DNA of 64,000 nucleotides, taken from NCBI GenBank assembly GCA_947000775.1, contig CAMQGK010000246.1, positions 124,001-188,000 of the forward strand, written 5' to 3'. Every line of letters starts with the position of its first letter. The first letter of the stretch is position 1. The notes under the pieces were generated by a model. That model worked only from the letters and a program-made list of their open reading frames with translations, was not told where the DNA came from and ran no database searches. Shown here one piece after another: positions 44,197 through 56,345 of this stretch. Position numbers and translations under genes: made by a program. Origin of the DNA: Pterois miles (taxonomy: Eukaryota > Chordata > Actinopteri > Perciformes > Scorpaenidae).

Positions 44197-44738
44197 ACCT
44201 CCGCCAAGCACCATAGTTTCCCCATTGGTGGTTTCTTCTGGATCTGTCTCCTCAAGTATTAAAGCTAGATCAAATTCGTTGACATACTTCAGATGCTGAA
44301 TTGTCTCAGCTACACGATGCCGCTTGTTAGAAATCTCTACCTCTAATATTAAATGCACAGTAGGCCATAATGTAAGAGTACCCCCATTTTTTATATAAAT
44401 TGCTATAAAATCCGCCATCTGGATCAGATCTGGATCAGCCTTTGGGATTTGATAGAAGTACACATAAATCCCTGAGTCAAATTTCATGAGTTTTGGGCAA
44501 CAATTACCAGAGATATTGAGAAACAATTTTTTGGGTCCCATTTACCCCAATGTTAACGCAAATTTCAAAGTGATCCAGAATCCAGGATTTCTGATTCAGT
44601 TCTTCCTTTTCACATTTTTGACACACCCTGAAAATTTCATCAAAATCCGTCCATAAGTTTTTGAGTTATCTTGAACACAGACAAACAAACAAACAGACAG
44701 ATAAACGCCGGCAAAAACATAACCTCCTTGGCGGAGGT
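44197..44738 (-). mobile_element. Dispersed element with ACCTCCGCCAAG inverted ends
   Basis: Perfect 12-bp inverted repeats ACCTCCGCCAAG (44197-44208) and CTTGGCGGAGGT (44727-44738) enclose 542 bp. Read on the - strand it runs from GGCGGAGG or CCTCCGCCAAGGAGG into a GTTTGTTTGTCTGTGTTC stretch and CCGTCCATAAG-type words, a repeat seen in many animal genomes. No transposase is present. The open frame over it is fortuitous. Confidence 0.65.
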
Positions 44739-44820
44739 AATAATCTAGTCTAATCTGATCAGCATCAGGGTCCTGGTATTGTGCGTTCAACAGATCAGAG
44801 CTATCATCAATGTACTCATT

Positions 44821-44846
44821 GTTGCTGATGTACTCACATCAGCAAC
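44821..44846. other. Perfect 11-bp hairpin
   Basis: GTTGCTGATGT, loop ACTC, ACATCAGCAAC. No flanking T-run or gene suggests a role. Confidence 0.6.
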
Positions 44847-46629
44847 GGTTCTCGTTCGTTCTCTCTCTTCCCGACTGATAAAAAGACGCTGGATAAAAAC
44901 ATAAGGTAAGATAACGTTTCATTTGCGGCCGGTGATAACTAAGATAGATAGCTAGTGTTGCAGACGTATATTGTGTGAGACGAGAGATGTAGTTCACTGA
45001 GCGGTTTCACACAAAACTAAATGATGCTGCGACAAACAACTGACGAACTGACTTTCTTGACTTGCAAAATGCTGTTTTAAACTGGCAACCATCATGTGTG
45101 ATTTATGGCGTAACTCAAATGTGATCAAAAAATTGTCTCTCTCCGAGGACTGCTATTTTTTTGTGAAATAAAGTCTTATGGGAGCCACCGAAAGGGGAGG
45201 GACTTAAAGACCTATAGCACTTGCATGAACCACTCACAACCATATCTGTTGTTTACATTACAAAATGTAAACAAAAGAATGTTTACTTAAGGAAAATGTA
45301 AAACCTTGCATATAACCCCATTCAAGGTCATAGAAGGTTTATCAAGGTCATAAGCAGAAATACATAAAATGTTGTCTAATGAATAACAGAACGTGAAAAC
45401 CAAAAGTGACAGCAGTAAGTTTGCAAATTTGCTCGACTAGCTGGTGAACATAATGGATCATTTGGCAGCCAAAAAGCCAAAAACTCCTTTTGGAGTTGGT
45501 AGAGACCAAAACAAAGCTAAAACGGGATTGAATAATATATAGACCATGGCATCTTAAATATCATGGTACATACAGTATACTATGGGACTGTCTTAAATAC
45601 CATGGTGCCATGGTATTCATAACAATTGTGTTGAGTTTGTTTCTGCTGCCCCCAGTTGGCTAAAAATTACATACATAAGTGTATGTGAAGTAACCTAAAA
45701 CAAGCAGCGTAACCAAGAAAAAAACAATTCTTCTGCATGTAAACTTAGCCAAGACACAAATATCCTTCACTTGCCACGGGTTCCATTCACTTACTCCCAG
45801 CTAGCCTGTTATGGAAGACAGAACCAGAAAAGTGGTCTCGCTTAGAGGCTTTTTCCTCATCCTTTAATCCTGCTGAGGCTTCTTTGCTGAAGGGTGCTTT
45901 CCAGTGATTTTCCCCGAATGCAATTTTCCTTTGCTGTGCTGGGTTCACCACTGGCTACCTTCCGGTCACAAGCTTAATGCTAACCTTACCTTAACCTCTA
46001 CCTCCCAAATCATACAAGGTAGGAAATAATGGCACCGTTTGACCTGAATTCAAGTGTGCCGAAGCGTATTCCCGCTCTAAGGATGCCAACAATCAAGGTG
46101 TCACATTATAACGTAATGTGTATTATAAAAACACTCTGCGCTGAGGGAGTATTCAAACTCTGTTTCTCTGGTCTGTAATGAATTTAATACAGCCCGAATA
46201 GCCATGAGCAGTTCCAGCTGGATAATTACTGTGGAGTCTGCGTTTTTCCCCTCTGCATGCAGCGGAGAGAAGGATGTGGGATGTTGAAAGGGGTGAATCA
46301 GAAAAATGGGGAAAAGAATGGAGAAAATGAGGCAGACGGGCAAAGCTAAAAGCAAGAATAACAGCAGCTGTGACTCTCCCATCAAGTCAACTGTCCGGCT
46401 CTCAAAGATCGTTTTCATTTATTTATACCCCACGTAAAGGGTGACCAGATCCCGACAAACCAAATGTGGGACAAAGGATATGTTTGTGTGGGACAATGTG
46501 GGACACGTTACCAAGGCTGAGAGGTAGACTACAATTCTGATGTAAAAAATAAACCTCTCTATTCTGCTCCTTACCTCGCCCAAATGCATCCATAGATCAG
46601 TACATCAAAACTCTTAGTCTCTTAGTAAC

Positions 46630-47235
46630 CCTTTTGGTTTCCATCCTTCATTTCACTTCATCGTCAACCACTTATCTGGGGTCGGGTCTTGGGGGCAACA
46701 GCTCTAGCAGGGGACCCCAAACTTCCCTTTCCCGGGCCACATTAACAAGCTTTGACTTGGCTTGTTGGCGTTCCCAGGCCAGTGTGGAGATATGATTCTG
46801 CACCTAGTCCTGGGTCTTCCCTGGGGTCTCCTCCCAGCTGGTCGTGCCTGGAACACCTCCCTAGGGAGGCACCCAGGGGGGCATCCTTTCCAGATGCCCG
46901 AACCACCTCAACTGACTCCTTTCAACGCAAAGGAGCAGCGGCTCTACACCGAGTCCTCACGGGATGGGATCGGTCCCTTGTACCCATGATCTAGTTCTTT
47001 CGGTCATGACCCAACCCTCATGATGTAAATTTCTCCACTGTGGGACTAATAAAGGAATATCTTATCTTATCTTATCTTATGACCATAGGTGAGAGTAGGA
47101 ATGAAGACTGACCGGTAGACCGAGAGCTTTGCCTTCTGGCTCAGCTCTCTTTTTGTCACAATGGTGCGGTAAAAATCGGCCTTGCTGCTCTGATTCTCTG
47201 GCCAGTCTCGCAAAAAAGACCCCGAGGTACTTCAA
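46630..47235. repeat. Interspersed teleost repeat with a nested LINE-like tail
   Basis: Contains GGTCGTGCCTGGAACACC, CTCCCTAGGGAGGCACC, CGAACCACCTCAACTGACTC, GGAGCAGCGGCTCTAC, TTCTTTCGGTCATGACCC and, further right, GACCATAGGTGAGAGTAGGA. The same blocks in the same order recur in many fish genomes. At 47024-47078 a short fragment ending (CTTAT)n interrupts it between direct repeats ATGA. No intact ORF. Confidence 0.6.
47024..47078 (+). repeat. Nested LINE-like 3' tail
   Basis: TGTAAATTTCTCCACTGTGG, GACTAATAAAGGAATAT and then CTTATCTTATCTTATCTTA. It is flanked by ATGA (47020-47023 and 47079-47082) and interrupts the repeat around it. Confidence 0.55.
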
Positions 47236-48239
47236 CTGGGTTTTGGTGTAGTAAAGACTGAATATCAAGCCCTAAAGTTGGGTATAAAATAGTGGAGAAA
47301 CAGTAAGTTGTTATGATGTATAGAAACAGAGGAGAGCTAAGGACTGCTCTCACCTTTCTACTCTCCTAAGACGCTAACTTAGCCTGCTACAGTAGCTAAG
47401 CTGGCGTACTAGCGTGTTTTCAGAGTGGTCTTCTCAAACTCACAGCCAACTCGTATGGCAGGCTATGAATTTTTTTTTTGAAGCTGTCTGTCGCCTAAGT
47501 TATTTTAGCAAACAAAAAGTTTGTTAGTCTGGGTGCACACGACAATAAAAGGTTATTAAAGGCCACATCACAACCATCACTTTTAGCCGTCTCTGTGTTT
47601 CTGGTCTGGTTCACAGATATTCAGACAATGTTTGTGGGGAGTAAATTCCTCCGTCAACCACCATCGTGAAGCAGACGAGGCTGAAGGCAGATTTGTGCAA
47701 AGCCTCGGTAAAGCGTATCATTACATGTAAAGACTACAACAATATACAGACTTATACATAATGAGAGGTGGAGGAGTTATTGCTGTATGATTATGATTGT
47801 TACTGAAAGGCCCAGGAGGCAGCTGCATCATTTATAGTAGCTGACATGTTTACTGCAGCTTGGGTTTCTTTCTCTGTAATATTCCCGTCTTTCTGACCCG
47901 TCCTTCTACTTCTTTTCTTCCCCTCTTTCTTTTCTTTATTCCCTCTCTCTCTGAGCTGGAGAAAACCAAGGCCCATAGGAATGTGCTGATGGCTGACTGT
48001 TTCATCTTGGTCTCACATTACCGCCCAGACTGAACCTCGCTGACCCACACACACATGCAGATGCTGCTATTTGTCATTGTGCCTGTATTTTGATGCCGCC
48101 GGTATCCATGGTAACCGGTATGAGCGCAAACAGCAGGCTGGAAAGATGGAAAGCTGTCCTGTAGGCACAGTGCTGTGTTTTTTTTTTCCCCTTCACAGTT
48201 AAAGCTGAGCTCACACAGTAGGACCAGGTTCACCATTTC

Positions 48240-48630
48240 TGATCCTTTACACCACGTGTCAAACTCAAGGCCCCAAATCCGGCCCGCGACCTCACTTTAT
48301 GTGGCTCGCGAGGGCTTGCAAATAATACATTATGCTTATCATACAATTATTTCGCTTTACAGAAGTACTATGTCCTTAAACTACATGTCCCACAATGCAT
48401 CTCGATTTTGTGATATGCGCGCTGAAGCGTCTCAATATCAGCGGTTTCCAGCAGTGGCGCACTGTTGCCAACTTAGCGACTTCGTTTTCAGACCCCTCTA
48501 GCGAGTCTTTCAAAAAAGAAACTGGTGACATATCTAGCGACTTTTTCTGGTGTCATTTGAAACTTTTTGGAGACTCTGACGTGAAAGCAGGTATCATTCT
48601 TACTCTTCTCAACGAGCAGCGGGTTCTGCC
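48240..48630. repeat. Mosaic of old DNA-transposon fragments
   Basis: CACGTGTCAAACTCAAGGCCC and GGCCCGCGACCTC are typical of hAT-type ends. CAGTGGCGCACTGTTGCCAA followed by repeated CTTAGCGACTT / CTAGCGACTTTTT words marks a second piece. Neither is complete. Confidence 0.45.
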
Positions 48631-48631
48631 T

Positions 48632-48772
48632 AAATTGCATGTCTTTGGACTGTGTGAGGAAGCTGGAGTACCCGAAGAAAACCCACGCTTAACTCCTCAC
48701 ATAAGAGCCCCAGGCCGGATTCAAACCTGCGACCCTCTTGCTGTGAGGCGACAGCGCTAACCACTGCATAAA
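48632..48772 (-). repeat. tRNA-headed SINE (family S), copy 6, 3'-truncated
   Basis: On the - strand: TGCAGTGGTTAGCGCTGTCG, box B GGTTTGAATCC, GTGGGTTTTCTTCGGGTACT and ending near CAAAGACATGC. The 3' half is missing and the middle is altered (TAAGAGCC). It abuts the inverted repeat unit beginning at 48775. Confidence 0.82.
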
Positions 48773-48774
48773 AA

Positions 48775-49245
48775 GTCATTTTTATAAAATGGTCACTATA
48801 TCCTGACTGTAGTGTATGAGACAGGTAATCTGAAAAAAATCATGTTCCTCTGTGTCCTCTGGTGCTAATAATGGCATCTGCAAGATTTCACAGACCGGAG
48901 GAAAACAAACAATCACATCTCTGAGCAGCTGTCAGTCACTGATCAAATATGAATCAATACTGCTACTGTAATGACTATTTCTCTCCTCAAATGTTTTCGG
49001 AAACATCTTGTAGTTGCTGTTTAGCTGTAAAATGGGAAAGTTTTGTGACCTGGCAGCCATGTTGAGATTGTTGAGATAAAGCACCGCCCACCAGCCGGAG
49101 CAAACATTCTCATTTTACAGCATCACTACACGACGTTTTTACACAATAGTCATTACTCTTTACAGGTTTAATCCAGTAAAGGCCAGTGACAGGTTCATGT
49201 GACAGTGCTGATACTGTAGAGGTATCTCTTGCATCATATGAAATT
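48775..49245 (+). repeat. Dispersed repeat C, copy 1
   Basis: Shares with the - strand of 55676-56345, in the same order: CACTATATCCTGAC, GAGACAGGTAAT, GGCATCTGCAAGA, CACAGACCGGAGGAAAACAA, TGATCAAATATGAATCAATA, TTTCTCTCCTCAAATGTTTT, ACATCTTGTAGTTG, CCTGGCAGCCATGTTGAGA, AGCACCGCCCACCAGC and GACAGGTTCAT(G/T)TGACAGTGCTG. No coding potential. Confidence 0.85.
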
Positions 49246-50349
49246 GTTCAATAACTGTATGATCCTATGCTGATATGTATCTTAATTTGAAAGGCACTTT
49301 TCCATAACCATCCAATTCTTTCAATGAGGATTTAATTTGAAACCTTTCTTTTAAGTCTCGCTTAATCATTAAATATTTGGATGTTTACAGCATTTGATCT
49401 TAGACATCTTACAATAGTATATTATAATGCATTTTCTCTTATGTCCCTTGGATGTTTTTATTGTGTCAGTCTTATGTGTAACCATGACCATGATGTGCTC
49501 CTCACTCAGTTTAACCTGCAGTGGGCATTGTAGCATAGCATTATTCCAGTGTGTAAATAGATTTTATTTTGCATATCAACAGCGGCTCATGTAATGTGAA
49601 AGCGATGCTCAGAATGATGAACCCACAGAGATTTATCACCCAGCGCTGTAGTTCCCCTCAGCTGTGTGGAGGCATTTAATGTCTGTAAAAGTCATTGTTC
49701 TTGTTTCTGCAATTTCAGTGGTTTTGCCACAACTTCACCCAGATCTTAATCATTCATTCACTCACCTGCTCTGCGTTGACCTGATTCCTCTCTCCTGACT
49801 ATGTCCACCCACTGTCTCAGCTGCTCCCCATTTCCCTGATTAGTCCTCCAGTATATATACCGCTCCATCTGTCTTTGTTTGCCTGTTTGAACTGAATGAA
49901 CTTGGGTTTTTTTTTTTTTTTATATCAGATCATATATCATATCTGCCTGTCTGTAACGTCTGCTTTTGGGTTCAAGTTTGTCTGTTTTCTGAATAGTTTT
50001 AGTTCAGTCACACAACTCTACTACTATATACTGCAAACTACCTGACCAGCACCAGAGCACCGACAAAGGACGCTGCTTTTTAGCCAGTCTACTACAAACA
50101 GTGGGGAAAGGTAGTTTTTGGGACTAGGAAGTGAGAGTTTAAAATTTAGCTGAGAGGCTACAACAGTCAAAACAGTTTTTTGTCTGAAAATATATATGAT
50201 ATAAAACAGTCTTTTCTTTTTTTAAACATATATTTGAGTTTTATAAAATTAAAGCCTTGTACCAACATAACTGAACCAAATAATAAATATTTAAATGCAA
50301 CATAAATTTAAAATCCACAATGAAAATCTGTCAGTGTTTTTTACTCTTC

Positions 50350-50650
50350 TTATTCAGTCATTTGTAAACTGCTGAAGTACTGGGTTTAAGACAACTTAAA
50401 GGGGACATATGCACATTTTCAGGTTCATGCTTATGTATTTTTGTTTTTTACAATTTTTTCCAGAACAAGCTCCCAGACTGTGCACCAGTTTACTATGCAG
50501 TATAATGTCAGAAATCACCTGTATTGCACAGGTTGTTCGTCTTATTCACCTGTTTTGAAGTATTTAATCTATTCCTATTTCATTGTTTTTGTTCAGTTGT
50601 TTGTAAACTACTCAACTAATGAATTTAAGACAAGTTAAAGGGGACATATT
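50350..50650 (+). repeat. ~239-bp partial duplication carrying a solo MITE left end
   Basis: TTCAGTCATTTGTAAACT...TTTAAGACAACTTAAAGGGGACATAT (from 50352) recurs as TTCAGTTGTTTGTAAACT...TTTAAGACAAGTTAAAGGGGACATAT (from 50591). The left copy has TTAA plus only the left end of the MITE (50400 on). Confidence 0.65.
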
Positions 50651-50888
50651 TTGGGTTTCTAGTAGAACATGTTTACATGCTTTAATGTTCACAAACATTA
50701 TTTTTTTTCATAGTATCTGAATATACCTGTATTCACCCTCTGAAATGCTGCGTTTTAGTCTTAAAGAGACCAGCCCACAAAATAATGACTGGGTTGTCTT
50801 ATTTCACAGTTTTTGCGTTGGTAGGTACATATACCCAAATGTATGAACACAACCACTAGGAAAGTGAGTTTTTTATGATATGTCCCCT
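50639..50888. mobile_element. TTAA MITE family A, copy 3 (250 bp)
   Basis: Ends are AGGGGACATAT and ATATGTCCCCT, flanked by TTAA at 50635-50638 and 50889-50892. The interior TTGGGTTTCTAGTAGAACAT and GTTTACATGCTTTAATGTTC match copies 1 and 2. Length is exactly that of copy 2. Confidence 0.82.
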
Positions 50889-52334
50889 TTAAATCATTGA
50901 AAAATGCTTTGTAACCAGCAGCAGGCCTGGTTATCGCTGCAGTTTAGCTCTCAGGAGAAATAAAAAATAACACAATCATGCTGACATTTGAGGAAACACA
51001 AATCTCCAAGTTATCAAATATGTCATTGATTTGACGTTATTTGTGTTTTCGGTCAGAGCTGTTTGTTTTAAAACAGGCCTTTCCAGTGATACGCTGAATT
51101 CATACCACCTGGCTGTCAACTCTTAACCACAACATTTGCTTCTCTTCGGTTATTTTCCAACACTGATGATGTTGTGGACTTTGGAAAACCCCAGAGGTCG
51201 ATGAATCCACCGCTAAAGACTACTGACTCACACTGCTACAGTCTGTGTGTGTGAATGCTGAGTTTATGACAGTTCCCATAAGTTTTTATTTGTTTCATTA
51301 TGAAAAATGAATTTCAGTCTGTTTTAGTTTTTATTTTCAACCCTGCTCAGTTTGGTTACAGTTCATTGATGAATCTCTGTGGAGGTCCTGCTGTTTTATG
51401 TGCGTACTGGTGAACTATCTTTGGAGGCATCACTGTATTTATTTCAATTCACTGAGTTAGTTTTAGCTCTATTTCCAGTAACATCACTGTTTTTGCATGC
51501 AAAGATGCCTCAGCTGCGTTCCCTCAGGTCATCCTCTCAACAGCACAATTCAAAAGAAAGAAAACAAAGATGAAAAAACAGGCACATCCTTGAGAGCAAC
51601 AACACACCATTACTGCCATGCTGTGCGATGTATTTGCATGGGTCCATTAAGACTTGATGTCATGTAATTTCCTAATCTTATGTGGATGCAAACTGTCATT
51701 ACCAGGCAGACGTGGGGGGGGGGGGGGGGCTTGGTTGGTTTTGAATGTGTTTATACAGTATGTGCATGCTGTGTGTCTGCATGTGTGGTTTTTGTGTTAC
51801 TGACAGTGAAAAAAGGGATGTGAACCCGTCATTTGGCAAATGTAATTACACAAAACTGTATTTCCAGCATACTTTTAGCATTACAACTTTATTTAGTTAG
51901 TGCAACACAATATTTTCAGTGTTGTCAGTAAAGAAAGAAATTGGAGGGAATTGACTTTTTGCTAAGCCCCTCCCCCAAACATTGATCACAGTGTTCAATC
52001 GTAGCTTAGCAACCCGAACTATGCACCACGACCCTTTCAAGCTTTGGATTTTTCCACCTGTTTGCAGGCAGTTGTTGCAAGAGCGTTGCTTTACGTCTAA
52101 GGGTTATCTGCGCCACAAAATGTTAGCATGCCCAGCTAACTAGCGAGCTAACTCAGTAGTAACCTAGCATAGCGTTACTCCCAAAACCAAACAGGATGTA
52201 AACAAACAAGCTTATTATGTGGTGTTAAATGTTATGTTAGAAAATGCAACGTTCAGGGCCGACTCGGCGGATCTTTGCCAGCAAATGAGCGATGCATCCT
52301 CATTATGGCTGTCCGTCAATTAAAGTACATTTTA

Positions 52335-52512
52335 AAACTCTGTGTAAGTTTGGAGTTGGTACCAATGGATTCATTGGGTTTTCCAGTTTCATGTTACCAG
52401 TATCTGCACTCTAGCTTTAAAATTGAACCTACTACATTCTAAAAATTGCAAGTTATGTTAATGGCTTCAAGAAATTAGAGGCGTTAAAACGAATTTTGTG
52501 TTAATGCGTTAA
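52335..52512 (+). repeat. Dispersed repeat fragment (shared with 16690-16990)
   Basis: GTGTAAGTTTGGAGTTGGTA, CCAATGGATTCATTGGG, CACTCTAGCTTTAAAATTGA, GAAATTAGAGGCGTTAAAAC and ending GTGTTAATGCGTTAACG. This is the better preserved right end of the family. Confidence 0.6.
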
Positions 52513-52704
52513 CGTACGATATCTTATGAAAAGTTGTTCCACATGCTTCTTGCCTTTTCCTGATAATGTCCAACAATGTGTAGTGTAAAGCACTTTGAGT
52601 GGTTGCAAGACTGGAAAAGTGCTATCGAAATGCAAGTCCACTTACCATTTAACGTGTCAATTTCCTCTCCAGTCTTTTCAAAATAAACTCCCATCTTCCC
52701 AGGA

Positions 52705-53202
52705 AACAACTTGGTCAGGTTTAGGAAAAGATTTACTTGGTGAGGTTTAGGCAACAAAGCTACTTAGATTTCGTAAAAATTTGTAGTTTGGGTTAATATT
52801 ACACTGGAAGTAGCGTAACTTAAATAAGGAAGTTATGATATAAAAACTGCTCACAGTAGTTAGGTTTAGGACAAGATTGTGTTTTGGGTTAATATATAGT
52901 AACACCGGAAGTGGCGGAACTTAAGTACGGAAATTACGTGACATAATACTAAGTTAGGTTTAGGAAAAGATTGTGGTTTGGGTTAAAATAACTCAGGCAA
53001 TGGCGTAACTTAAGTAAGGACGTTATGTGACAAATCAATAAATACTGACTTCTGGTTTCACACTGCGAACAGACGTCTTTTGGGCCAAAGTCTGGTGTTT
53101 TTTGACCCACCCATCCACCCCGACGTCTTCGTTTGTTGCTCTTTATACTTCCTGGTTCACAATTACGTGGATTACATATGAATTGATTTTATGGGATATA
53201 CT
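52705..53202 (-). repeat. Dispersed element with CCTAAACC minisatellite (copy B, inverted)
   Basis: On the - strand the head ATAAAATCAATTCATATGTA, GTGAACCAGGAAGTATAAAG, CAGTGTGAAACCAGAAGTCA is followed by (T)TTTCCTAAACCTAAC units. This is the same order as 29966-30745 on the other strand, with a shorter array. A third, shorter relative lies at 63181-63300. Confidence 0.8.
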
Positions 53203-55675
53203 GTATACAAAATGCATAACTTCAAGGTAAAGCAAAGAACAGCCTGGCGGATAACACAGAGGGAATTAATCCAAATATTTCCACATACCCACATTGCAAC
53301 GATACAAAGGCGGTTGATAATCTGCAAAATTTCCCTTTAAACTGTGCCAACGGATAGGTCGACCGACGTAGCAACGGTAACTAAGGAAACCTGAGCTTAG
53401 CAAAGGTCAATTCTAAGAAACAAAGGGACATGTAATCGCTGCAAAAACAAGAAGTAAAAAAATCAATTAGCCCACAGTGTTGTTATCATGTCACTCTGTG
53501 GGTGTCAGTGGAGCAGCAACTGGTCAAAAATGGTCAAAAAAAAAAAAAGTGAGGCAGCCACAGTGCCAGCTCTGCTTTGCTCGGCTCTGAAAGGAATTAC
53601 AGTTCGGCGATGCAAACGTGGCACGAGGACCTGCCCTCAACACCCCCCCCCCCCCCCCCAGCCCTCTCTGCTTCCTCTCTCTTCCCGCCAAACCCAACGC
53701 CACCGCTCAGGCCCCGGGGACAGCTGGACCTCCTCTTCATCTCCTCCTCCCCTCACATCTACTCAGTAAATCAAAGTCTTACAGCTACACCTCCTTACCT
53801 TATCTGTCATCTCCAGCTCATGTCATGACCTTTGACCTCTTCAGAGTGCCATAACAGCTCTGTGAAGAGCTCCTTGTCCTCTCTAAATCAGTCCTCTACA
53901 GCGCCAAACTAGGAAAACAACCTCGTTCTGATTAATAACTGGATTCTTCTGTGAAGAAACATTTACGGTCATCCAGGTTAAGTTTAGTTCAACCCAGACT
54001 GTCTCCAGTAAACATTATTGTACCTTTTATTACTGTGAAAACCCCTTACCAGGAAGTCGGAAGAACAAGAAAGATAAACAGAGAGCTCAGCTTGTTCCAC
54101 AACTCCCACACATTTAGTTGCACAAACATAAGCCTAAACCATACAGAGATTATCTCACCGTCAAATACACTTGATAATAGTTATTATGTACTTGTGATAC
54201 AGGACAGCCGAGACCTGATATAAATGTAGTAGTTAAGGGACTGTATATAAATGATCAGAGTGGGGAGTGAGGCTGCACAGTATGGTACATTTTATAAAAA
54301 GGCAAAACTCCTTCAGTTGGTTCGTGTCACTAGTAACGACTAAAAGTACAAAAATGCAATGCAATTCAATGCAGCTGTAACTCTGAATTATTATAATAAA
54401 TAATATAGTAAATTTAGTATTATAGTGTGTGTGTGTGTGTGTATGTATATATATATATACTACTCTAACACTATACTGTTTATATTATATTATTTATTAC
54501 AGTTATATATTATTATATTATTTAATTCGGGTAGCTGTAGATATGTGTATTTATATATTAAATAAATCTCTCTATGGAAGGCTGAATAATACTTTTGTTT
54601 GTTTCATATCAGTAAATCTCATTGGGGAAGACTGAAATAATAGGTTGAGAAAACATTTTAAAGACCCAGCAATAAATCATTTTCTGACCCCAAGTCCCCC
54701 ACTAATAACTTTTATACAGTCCCTAAAGAGTTTTTAGACTTCTCCTGTTGTAATAGGCTACACACAGCAGTATCCAGAGTGTTGGAAAGACCTGTAGACG
54801 CCTGAAAATATAAAGACACAAGAGACACGACCAGAGACAGGGAGGGCATGATGCGACTAAACTGAGGGACCGGATACAAGTCTTTATATTTACATTGTGG
54901 ACACATTAGCCAACAGAGCAGCCAGGACACCCACAGTCTGCAGGATTTGGGATTTGTTCTCATTCTACAAATGTGCTTGTGTGCAAACTTTCTTTTCCAA
55001 ATGTTTTAGGTATATTGCAAACCTGGTTTGCATTACGCTCCATATCCAATTATCAGGCTTATTTATTTCTCATAGAACGTAAATGGAGGAGAACTCTTTG
55101 CCTCATGAAGTTTCATCTGGCATTTAACAACTGTATTCTAGTGGGGATGTATTAGGATTTAACCTCTATGATTGTTTTAACAACTGTGTTTTGGTTGCAA
55201 TCTTCTCTTGTGTGTACACACCACTGACATTAGTATCCAGCAAAGTTGCATGCTACAACAACTTTTTTCTTTCGTGACCAAAGTAATGCTTAGTGGGAGA
55301 CACACAGTGTCTCTCCTGGTTTCAATGGTACCAATTTCCGTATTGGATCTGAGTAACAAAAGTGCTATTTATAGTCTGAGGAAAACAACCATAGACCATG
55401 AAAAAGTGCCGGTATCGTATGACTGCCTGGAAAATGTGATTTTACATCATTTGCCCTGTGTACCTGTACACTCATTTTAAATCACACCTTAATCTTAACA
55501 CACACTAAGCAAAAGTGTATGTAAGCACTTAATCTGACAGTGTTGGTGCTGTTACATAAGTGAAATACCATCAGCGAATAAAGCGCTGACTCCACTGGTA
55601 GGACTCCACCATATATGCCAAGATAAGCTGCCCAGCTGCTTATCTTAGCTGCCAAAATCTCATACTATTCCTTTA

Positions 55676-56345
55676 AAGATATGATGGGGTAATGCAAGAG
55701 ACACCTTTACAGCAGCAGCACTGTCAAATGAACCTGTCGCTGGATTTATTTATTGGATTAAATCTGCAATAGGCAAAACATTTTTGGCATCATCAATCAT
55801 CATTCAACATCATTCCTTAATAACCTTTCAGCATGTTGTAATTTAAGTGTTTTGAGAGAAAACTAGACTTCTGCACATCCTCATGACCAGGCTTTAAAAA
55901 ATTTAGCCCACGATATGAGACTTTGGCCAATCACAGGTCATTTCAGAGAGAGAGCGTTCTTACTGAGTGTTCTTATTGGCTGTGCTCCAGCTGGTGGGCG
56001 GTGCTTGGTATTTCCTCAACTGGTCTCAACATGGCTGCCAGGTCCCAAACTTTCTTGTTTTACAGCTAAACAACTACAAGATGTTTCTGAAAACATTTGA
56101 GGAGAGAAATAGTCATTACAGTAACAGAATATTGATTCATATTTGATCAGCGCTCCAGAGTTTGTGAGAGATTGACCGCAGCTCAGAGACGGCCGACTCG
56201 GCTCTGATTGGTTGTTTTCCTCCGGTCTGTGAAGTCTTGCAGATGCCGTTAGCAGTGCCGGAGGAAAGAGAGGAACAGGATTTTTTTTTTCCAATTACCT
56301 GTCTCATGCGCTACTGTCAGGATATAGTGACTGTATCAAAAATAT
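55676..56345 (-). repeat. Dispersed repeat C, copy 2 (inverted)
   Basis: Inverted relative of 48775-49245; see the shared blocks there. This copy is longer, carrying an extra GAGCACAGCCAATAAGAACA / GGCCAATCACAG section near 55920-55990 and a GACGGCCGACTCGG block. Confidence 0.85.

Noticed and set aside
44122..44541. 139-codon ORF on the - strand
   Set aside because: It lies mainly inside a dispersed non-coding element and shows no family motif.
46752..46994. 80-codon ORF in a GC-rich stretch
   Set aside because: It falls in an interspersed repeat found in many fish; two frames are open by composition only.
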